Positions 1 through 4,297 of a DNA stretch of 13,411 nucleotides are shown one piece after another; position 1 is the first letter of the stretch, and each line of letters begins with the position of its first letter. The DNA comes from an uncultured Pseudomonadota bacterium (GTDB lineage Bacteria > Pseudomonadota > Gammaproteobacteria > Burkholderiales > Thiobacillaceae). The stretch spans positions 1 to 13,411 of the forward strand of contig CAISDD010000476.1 in assembly GCA_903883985.1 (NCBI GenBank), in the 5' to 3' direction. Under the pieces are notes generated by a model. That model was given only the letters and a program-made list of their open reading frames with translations. It did no database searches and was not told the DNA's origin. The position numbers and the translations under genes were made by a program.

Positions 1-152
1 GGATTCGTAAGGCGGCATAGCCGCCAACGACTCCGCTGCACCCGCAAGGGGCACGCCGGATTCGTAAGGCGGCATAGCCGCCAACGACTCCGCTGTACCC
101 GCGAGGGGCACGCCGGATTCGTAAGGCGGCATAGCCGCCAACGACTCCGCTG
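1..152 (-). repeat. 57-bp in-frame tandem repeat with internal hairpin, within glyQ
   Basis: Two full 57-bp units (1-57 and 58-114) and the first 38 bp of a third (115-152) lie head to tail with no spacers. Units 1 and 2 differ at only two bases. Each unit contains a perfect stem GGCGGC-ATA-GCCGCC, extended imperfectly by outer pairs (CGT/ACG, GGA/TCC) to about 34 nt. The 57-bp length is a multiple of three, so on the minus strand each unit adds 19 amino acids to GlyQ without a frameshift. The array probably continues beyond base 1. Confidence 0.95.
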
Positions 153-1029
153 CCCACGCACGCGGCGCCATCGGGAAGCCCAGGCGGGCACGGGATTCGA
201 GGTAGCTCTTGGCCACGGATCGCGCCAGGTTGCGGATGCGACCGATATAGGCGGCCCGCTCGGTCACTGAAATGGCGCCGCGCGCATCCAGCAGATTGAA
301 GCTGTGGGCGGCTTTCAGCACTTGTTCGTAGCCAGGCAGGGCCAGTTTGCAATCCATAAGATGTTTCGCCTGACGCTCATGGGCGTTGAAGGCGGTGAGC
401 AGAAATTCCACGTCGCTGTGCTCGAAGTTGTAGGTGGACTGCTCCACCTCGTTCTGATGAAACACGTCGCCATAACTGACGCCGGGCGAGTATTCCAGGT
501 CGAATACGTTCTCCACGCCTTGCAGATACATGGCCAGACGTTCCAGCCCGTAGGTAATTTCGCCCGTGATCGGCTTGCAATCGATGCCGCCTACCTGCTG
601 AAAGTAGGTGAACTGGGTGACTTCCATGCCGTTCAACCACACTTCCCAACCCAGGCCCCAGGCGCCCAGAGTGGGATTTTCCCAGTCGTCCTCGACAAAG
701 CGGATGTCGTTTTGCTTCAGATCGAAACCGAGCGCTTCGAGTGAAGCCAGATACAGATCGAGAATGTTGGCCGGTGCGGGTTTCAACACCACCTGGAACT
801 GATAGTAATGCTGCATGCGGTTGGGGTTCTCGCCATAGCGGCCATCCTTGGGCCGGCGCGAGGGCTGCACATAGGCGGCCTTCCAGGGTTCGGGGCCGAG
901 CGAGCGCAGGAAGGTAGCCGTGTGAGAAGTGCCCGCACCCACTTCAAGGTCGTAGGGTTGCAGCAGTGTGCAACCCTGTTCCCCCCAGAAACGCTGGAGG
1001 CTAAGGATGATGTCCTGGAAGGCGGGCAT
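1..1029 (-). CDS. glyQ: Glycyl-tRNA synthetase alpha subunit, 3' end outside the window, with a repeat-encoded C-terminal extension
   Basis: Catalytic alpha subunit of the alpha2beta2 class II glycyl-tRNA synthetase, which charges tRNA-Gly in the cytoplasm. The reading frame is open from the ATG at 1029 to base 1, giving 343 codons with no stop seen. Residues 1-292 match the family along their length: MPAFQDIILSLQRFWGEQG start, EVGAGTSHTATF (29-40), PSRRPKDGRYGENPNR (56-71), ENPTLGAWGLGWEV (117-130), MEVTQFTYFQQVGG (135-148) and AAHSFNLLDARGAISVTER (240-258). The family normally ends near residue 300, just after the LGFPM motif (283-287 here). From residue 294 the protein instead consists of a repeated 19-residue unit (AESLAAMPPYES-GVPLAG) that continues past the window edge. 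The start is chosen from homologue N-termini; no good Shine-Dalgarno sequence is visible, and the upstream ATG at 1042 is out of frame. It lies 32 bp behind the sensor kinase gene. The glyS partner would be expected downstream. Identity is very sure; the true 3' end is unknown. Confidence 0.95.
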   Translation of the reverse strand, partial: MPAFQDIILSLQRFWGEQGCTLLQPYDLEVGAGTSHTATFLRSLGPEPWKAAYVQPSRRPKDGRYGENPNRMQHYYQFQVVLKPAPANILDLYLASLEALGFDLKQNDIRFVEDDWENPTLGAWGLGWEVWLNGMEVTQFTYFQQVGGIDCKPITGEITYGLERLAMYLQGVENVFDLEYSPGVSYGDVFHQNEVEQSTYNFEHSDVEFLLTAFNAHERQAKHLMDCKLALPGYEQVLKAAHSFNLLDARGAISVTERAAYIGRIRNLARSVAKSYLESRARLGFPMAPRAWAAESLAAMPPYESGVPLAGTAESLAAMPPYESGVPLAGAAESLAAMPPYES

Positions 1030-1061
1030 GTTGTGTGGCCATGGCGAAAAGGTGGGCGATT

Positions 1062-2390
1062 TTACCCGCGATTCACCCACGCCTCACGCCTCAAGACCAG
1101 GGCCGCATCGAGTCCGCCGCCTGGACGCGGGTTAAACTCGATATGCCAGCCATACGCCTGGGCGAGTTGCCGCGCGATCGCCAGGCCCAGGCCGCTGCCG
1201 CCACTGTCGCGGCTACGCGAGCCTTCCAGGCGATGGAACGGCCGGAACACCGCCTCGCGCTGCGCCTCGGGAATCCCGGGACCGCGATCCAGCACGGAAA
1301 TGCGCGCTTGTGTCGCCTCGCAATCGAGAACCAGATCGATCGCCGCATCGCCGCCGTAGCGCCGCGCATTGTCCAACAGGTTGGCGACGATGCGACGCAA
1401 GGCCTCTTCTCCCGCCAACGCCATACAGTCCGTCGCGGGCACCCTCCAGTTAACCGGCCCCAGACGTGCGGCGGCTTCCGCCAGTTCGCCCAATACCGCG
1501 ACCAGGTCGCAAGCTCGCAACGCGTTGACCTGTAGGCCTCGGGCGAACACCAGCATGTCGCCAATCAGCCGGTTCATTTCGTCCAGATCCCGCTCCATGC
1601 GCGCCACCTGGGTGACGTCTGCGCCATCGAGCATGGACAGCGCCAACTTCAGGCGAGTGATCGGAGTGCGCAGGTCGTGGGAAATCCCGGACAACAAAAC
1701 CGTGCGGTTTTCCAGGAGCGTGTGGACTTCGCCGGCCATGCGATTGAACGCGGCGGTAAGCTCACGGATCTCCCGTGGGCCGGTTTCCGGCAATGCCCCC
1801 GGGACCCTGCCCTGCCCCACTTCTGCGGCCTTACGCGCCAGGCTGTTCAACTGACGGCTGGCGCGGCCGACCAGGTGCAGCGCGGTCACCACGGTCAGCA
1901 AGGCACCCAGCAGGAATACCCCGACCGCCGCCAGCGGCGCTTGCAGCGCATAGCGATCCTGGTCGTAGCCGACTCGTAATCGCTTGTGCGCCAGGAGAAT
2001 ATCCAGCCAGACCCAGCGGGGCTCCGGTCCGCGCTTGAGTACGATGGCCTGCTGCATGCGGCGGCCTAGGGAAGCCGCCAGGAGTTCGCCGAACCAGGTC
2101 GGCGCCGCCACCTGGGCCAGGGGTTTGATCGCCTCGCCCAGTTCCAGGTCATGACGGAAGGCCAGTTCCATCTCGTAATCGGTGCGGGTCTGCGGCGGCA
2201 ACTCCACCCAGGTCTTGGCCGCCAGGGAAATCTTGCCCGCCAGGTCATCCGCCGAGCGCGCCGCCATGGGCCGAATCAGGGTCAGCCAGACCACCACGAA
2301 AGCCAGGCTCTCGAACACCAGGAACGCCAGCAACAGGGCGACTGCGGTGCGGCCGAACAGGGTACGGGGGAGGAAGTTCGACAAACTCAT
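1062..2390 (-). CDS. envZ: EnvZ-type membrane sensor histidine kinase
   Basis: Inner-membrane histidine kinase, 442 aa, partner of the OmpR-type regulator just upstream. In order: a short cytoplasmic N-terminus; TM1 about 15-38; a periplasmic domain about 40-150; TM2 about 151-174; a HAMP linker about 175-227; a HisKA domain with the phospho-accepting His238 in SHDLRTP; and an HATPase with NLLDNARRYG (337-346, N box), DRGPGIP (368-374, G1) and GGSGLGL (397-403, G2). HAMP and HisKA sequence (AAFNRMAGEV, ISHDLRTPITRL) closely follow E. coli EnvZ. The periplasmic part is not obviously conserved, so the stimulus is unknown. The start chosen is the ATG at 2390, 19 bp after the regulator's stop. 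The frame is open up to 2465, but that start would overlap the regulator and precede the normal N-terminus. The Shine-Dalgarno is weak, suggesting translational coupling. The gene symbol rests on similarity only. Confidence 0.9.
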   Translation of the reverse strand: MSLSNFLPRTLFGRTAVALLLAFLVFESLAFVVVWLTLIRPMAARSADDLAGKISLAAKTWVELPPQTRTDYEMELAFRHDLELGEAIKPLAQVAAPTWFGELLAASLGRRMQQAIVLKRGPEPRWVWLDILLAHKRLRVGYDQDRYALQAPLAAVGVFLLGALLTVVTALHLVGRASRQLNSLARKAAEVGQGRVPGALPETGPREIRELTAAFNRMAGEVHTLLENRTVLLSGISHDLRTPITRLKLALSMLDGADVTQVARMERDLDEMNRLIGDMLVFARGLQVNALRACDLVAVLGELAEAAARLGPVNWRVPATDCMALAGEEALRRIVANLLDNARRYGGDAAIDLVLDCEATQARISVLDRGPGIPEAQREAVFRPFHRLEGSRSRDSGGSGLGLAIARQLAQAYGWHIEFNPRPGGGLDAALVLRREAWVNRG

Positions 2391-2409
2391 GGATACGAAT
2401 ACATCCGCA

Positions 2410-3099
2410 TCACCCGCGCCCCTTGGGCGCAAACAGATAACCCTGACCCCAGATCGTGCGGACATAGACCGGATTGGCGGGGTCGTCCTCCAGCTTGCGG
2501 CGCAATCGGGTCACGCGCACGTCGATGGAACGGTCGAAGGGGTCGCGCTCATAGCCTTTGAGCCAGTCCATGATTTGGTCGCGCGAAAGGGCCCGGTTGG
2601 GATGTTCCACGAACACCTTGAGCAGGGTGAATTCGGCCTGGGTGAGTGGGATATCGACCCCCTCGCGGGCGAGGGCCTGCGCCGCGACATCCAGGCGGAA
2701 GGGGCCGAAATGAACGCTTTCATCATGCACTGCCTCAACCTCGCCCCGGCGCAATACCGCCCGGATGCGGGCAAGCAGTTCGCGCGGATTGAACGGCTTG
2801 GCGAGATAATCGTCGGCGCCGACTTCGAGGCCGACGATGCGGTCGATATCCTCGCCGCGAGCCGACAACATGATCACGGGCAGCGAGCGTCGCGCCTTGA
2901 TGCGCCGGGTCAGGGCCAAACCATCCTCGCCCGGCAACATCAAATCCATCACCACGAGATCGGGCAAGGCCAGCGCCATGCGCTCATCCATCTCGCGGCC
3001 ATCGCGCGCGGTCTCCACGAGAAATCCCTGCCTCACCAGATATTCCGAGAGCAGGTCGCGCAGGCCCGCGTCGTCGTCCACCACCAACACCCTTTCCAT
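2410..3099 (-). CDS. ompR: OmpR-family response regulator
   Basis: DNA-binding response regulator of 229 aa that should be phosphorylated by the adjacent EnvZ-type kinase. The receiver domain (about 1-120) has the acidic pocket Asp8-Asp10, phospho-acceptor Asp52 in VVMDLMLPGEDG, Ser78 in the switch position and Lys100 in YLAKPFNPRELL. The C-terminal winged-helix domain (about 130-229) contains the SIDVRVTRLRRKLEDDP and TIWGQGYLF signatures. Sequence around LMLPGEDGL, DRIVGLEVGADDY and KPFNPRELLARIRAVLRR is nearly that of E. coli OmpR, so this is the OmpR subgroup rather than PhoB or KdpE. The ATG at 3099 is preceded by a strong Shine-Dalgarno (GAGGTGA, 5-6 nt spacing). A TTG at 3117 is in frame but lies upstream of that site. 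Two OmpR-like half-sites sit directly upstream (3111-3126), so autoregulation is possible. Identity is sure; the target genes are unknown. Confidence 0.93.
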   Translation of the reverse strand: MERVLVVDDDAGLRDLLSEYLVRQGFLVETARDGREMDERMALALPDLVVMDLMLPGEDGLALTRRIKARRSLPVIMLSARGEDIDRIVGLEVGADDYLAKPFNPRELLARIRAVLRRGEVEAVHDESVHFGPFRLDVAAQALAREGVDIPLTQAEFTLLKVFVEHPNRALSRDQIMDWLKGYERDPFDRSIDVRVTRLRRKLEDDPANPVYVRTIWGQGYLFAPKGRG

Positions 3100-3110
3100 C
3101 ACGTCACCTC

Positions 3111-3126
3111 GAAACAATTTGTTACA
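3111..3126. promoter_or_regulatory. Possible OmpR-type operator: tandem half-sites in the divergent intergenic region
   Basis: GAAACA (3111-3116) and GTTACA (3121-3126) are repeated in the same direction exactly 10 bp apart, between the ompR-like gene and the divergent secreted-protein gene. The second half-site is also the centre of a near palindrome ATTTGT-T-ACAAAT (3117-3129). Known enterobacterial OmpR sites are paired GNNACA-like elements one helical turn apart, so this fits an autoregulatory site. It overlaps the upstream edge of the ompR ribosome-binding region, which would suit repression. No convincing -35/-10 pair could be placed in either direction. Confidence 0.4.
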
Positions 3127-3197
3127 AATCTAACGCATGTGGAAACCCCTGTATTGTCACCTCCCGCTTAACATCCGACTCGTGGAAAGGAACTGCG

Positions 3198-3548
3198 ATG
3201 AAGATTCTGCTGGCCCTGTTGCTCTGCGCGATCACTACGTCCGTCCTGGCGGGTGAGGGCGCGGCCGCCCAACTCACACAGGAAGAGCGCAACTGGCTGC
3301 GCGAACGCTGGCGCCTTGCCAGCCCGGAAGAGCGCTTGATGATGCGGCGCCAGTTTCAGGAAATGCTGCAAACGCTCACCCCCGACCCTCACTCGGGGGC
3401 GGGCTTAGTCCCGTGGCTGGGCGTCCCGCCCCCCAGCCCCGCAGATATCGCCGGAGCAGCGAGCAACTTCGGCGCAGGATTCGAGCAACGCCGCCCGGAC
3501 CGGTCTGGCGCGCCGAACCCAGACCCCGCCGGCTGGTTCTGGCGCTAA
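3198..3548 (+). CDS. Small secreted protein with LTxxER-type helical region (DUF3106-like), divergent from ompR
   Basis: A 116-aa protein and the only plus-strand gene in the window that I accept. Residues 1-18 form a clear signal peptide (MKILLALLLCAITTSVLA, SPase I site VLA-GE), so the product should be periplasmic or exported. Residues 25-62 form a charged amphipathic helical stretch (LTQEERNWLRERW, SPEERLMMRRQFQEML). It resembles the LTPEER/SPEER repeats of DUF3106 and, more loosely, LTxxQ periplasmic proteins. The tail (63-116) is Pro/Gly rich with no recognised domain. The start has a good Shine-Dalgarno (GGAAAGGA) ahead of ATG 3198. The gene is transcribed away from ompR across a 98-bp gap, so shared regulation by that two-component system is plausible, as in the cpxP/cpxRA arrangement. 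This is inference. A perfect hairpin lies inside the gene at 3379-3399. Function unknown. Confidence 0.7.
   Translation: MKILLALLLCAITTSVLAGEGAAAQLTQEERNWLRERWRLASPEERLMMRRQFQEMLQTLTPDPHSGAGLVPWLGVPPPSPADIAGAASNFGAGFEQRRPDRSGAPNPDPAGWFWR
3379..3399. repeat. Perfect 7-bp hairpin inside the secreted-protein gene
   Basis: CCCCCGA (3379-3385) and TCGGGGG (3393-3399) are perfect inverted copies around a 7-nt loop. It lies at the junction between the conserved helical part of the 3198-3548 protein and its Pro/Gly-rich tail, which could therefore be a later addition. No T-tract follows, so it is not a standard terminator. Confidence 0.6.
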
Positions 3549-3612
3549 CCTGGGTTAAACCGGGTGTGGAGGTTGGACGGCAGACTTCGCGGCTACATTC
3601 AATGCGTAGATT

Positions 3613-3657
3613 CAGATTTCCTGATTCAAACCGGGATTTAGGCGGTAAATTCTGGAA
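3613..3657 (+). repeat. 45-nt repeat, copy A (inverted relative to copy B at 4121-4165)
   Basis: This 45-nt stretch matches the reverse complement of 4121-4165 at 40 of 45 positions with no gaps. Its own ends are roughly complementary (CAGATTT near the left, AATTCTG near the right), so one copy can fold on itself. The five differences would all change amino acids if the sequence were coding, so I read it as a DNA repeat and not a protein motif. Confidence 0.85.
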
Positions 3658-3711
3658 GTGGGTTGGCATGATGTTCGCTTGAAATAATGCTCGGGTGCGC
3701 AGCCGCACAAC

Positions 3712-3885
3712 ATGGCGAACAGGAACGACGATGAGGCAACGCTTGCTGCCGGGTTTCCCGGAGGGGCACTGCGGATTGGTGAGATGGTCAGCATGCTGGT
3801 AAAGGATGGGCAGGTTACGTATTTCATTGGTAACTTCTCAATAAGTCACGGCATAGTGCGGTCAGCGCCCGTTCACGCGGGGTAG
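3712..3885 (+). pseudogene. Possible N-terminal scrap of a transposase
   Basis: A 57-codon open frame begins at ATG 3712 and stops with TAG at 3883. Its middle, MLVKDGQVTYFIGNFSISH, resembles the N-terminal VxxGxVTYFxGxxPVFSH pattern I associate with one group of DDE transposases that start with a short beta segment before a helix-turn-helix. After that point the sequence no longer matches and soon stops, so if the likeness is real only the first part of the gene survives. I recall the pattern from memory, so this is tentative; the frame could also be chance. Confidence 0.3.
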
Positions 3886-3939
3886 TGATGTAAGCCACCC
3901 CAGGCAGGTTGAAGAAGCACTGGCGAGTCCTGTAGCGCA

Positions 3940-4041
3940 GGCTGGGATGGTGGTGCGCCTTAGTCGCGAAAAGGGCCTGCCATCCCAGCCAGGGGCAACG
4001 CCCCTGGAAGTGAAACCAACACCCATGAGGGCTGAAAGCCC
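3940..4041. repeat. Cluster of three perfect inverted repeats (palindromic intergenic element)
   Basis: Three perfect inverted repeats occur within about 100 bp. An 11-bp pair (GGCTGGGATGG at 3940-3950, CCATCCCAGCC at 3980-3990) encloses a 29-nt loop. An 8-bp stem CCAGGGGC-AAC-GCCCCTGG occupies 3989-4007, and a 5-bp stem GGGCT-GAA-AGCCC occupies 4029-4041. The last two have the look of dispersed repeats found between genes in many bacteria, where a hairpin containing GCAACGC is followed by one containing GCTGAAAGC. No T-run follows any of them. Confidence 0.7.
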
Positions 4042-4050
4042 GTCCCATCC

Positions 4051-4260
4051 TCATCGCCGTACCGCAATCGCTTTCTCGAAATGGCTAAAGACCCAATACC
4101 CGAAAAGAGGGCCAGGCGCATTCCAGAATTTATCGTCTAAATCCCGGTCTGGATCAGGAATTCTGATCTTGTGCCACAATTTTTCGATACGGTTCAGTTC
4201 CGGACTGTAAGGTGGCAGGAAATAAAGCTTCAGCCAGTGTAGGGACTTGCCCCCTGATCG
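4051..4260 (-). pseudogene. IS630-family transposase, C-terminal remnant
   Basis: On the minus strand the frame reads GKSLHWLKLYFLPPYSPELN followed by RIEKLWHKI. This is the hallmark C-terminal segment of IS630/Tc1-mariner transposases; the Glu in N-x-I-E is the third residue of the DDE catalytic triad. The N-terminal two thirds, with both catalytic Asp residues, are missing; a stop lies at 4285-4287. After LWHKI the usual tail (K-Y/H-W-L type) is replaced by sequence from repeat copy B and then unrelated residues to a TGA at 4051, so the 3' end is also disrupted. It cannot encode an active enzyme. It begins only about 40 bp beyond the stop of the PAS histidine kinase. The boundary at 4260 is approximate. 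Confidence 0.75.
4121..4165 (-). repeat. 45-nt repeat, copy B
   Basis: Inverted partner of 3613-3657 (40 of 45 positions identical, no gaps). Its own ends form a perfect 7-bp inverted repeat, CAGAATT (4124-4130) and AATTCTG (4159-4165). It sits where the IS630 transposase remnant departs from the family, directly after the LWHKI motif, so it probably entered or recombined there. Copies A and B bracket 463 bp. No target-site duplication was found at the outer edges. Confidence 0.85.
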
Positions 4261-4297
4261 GGAAATGCGCCCGCCCCACCCGGTTTACGGGATCATC

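Larger units (their letters stand above)
3549..4297. other. Gene-free region of decayed mobile DNA and repeats
   Basis: This 749-bp stretch between the secreted-protein gene and the PAS kinase has no intact gene. It contains, left to right: repeat copy A (3613-3657), a 57-codon open frame resembling a transposase N-terminus (3712-3885), a cluster of perfect inverted repeats (3940-4041), repeat copy B (4121-4165) and the C-terminal remnant of an IS630-type transposase (4051-4260, minus strand). Short open frames on both strands here look accidental. The stretch 3549-3612 shows nothing recognisable. Confidence 0.75.

Noticed and set aside
1..152. Possible CRISPR array at the left edge
   Set aside because: The units are contiguous with no unique spacers, are 57 bp long, and lie in the open glyQ reading frame.
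2391..2465. Longer N-terminus for the EnvZ-type kinase, starting at 2465
   Set aside because: It would overlap the end of the regulator gene and add residues ahead of a normal short cytoplasmic N-terminus; ATG 2390 is better placed.
3100..3117. TTG start at 3117 for the OmpR-type regulator
   Set aside because: A strong Shine-Dalgarno lies between it and ATG 3099, which gives the usual receiver-domain N-terminus.
2182..3171. 329-aa open frame on the plus strand
   Set aside because: It is antisense to the clear ompR and envZ genes and has no family-like motifs; such frames are expected in GC-rich DNA.
3824..4054. 76-aa minus-strand open frame in the mobile region
   Set aside because: It spans the palindrome cluster and has no known motif or ribosome-binding site; it is most likely chance translation of repeat DNA.
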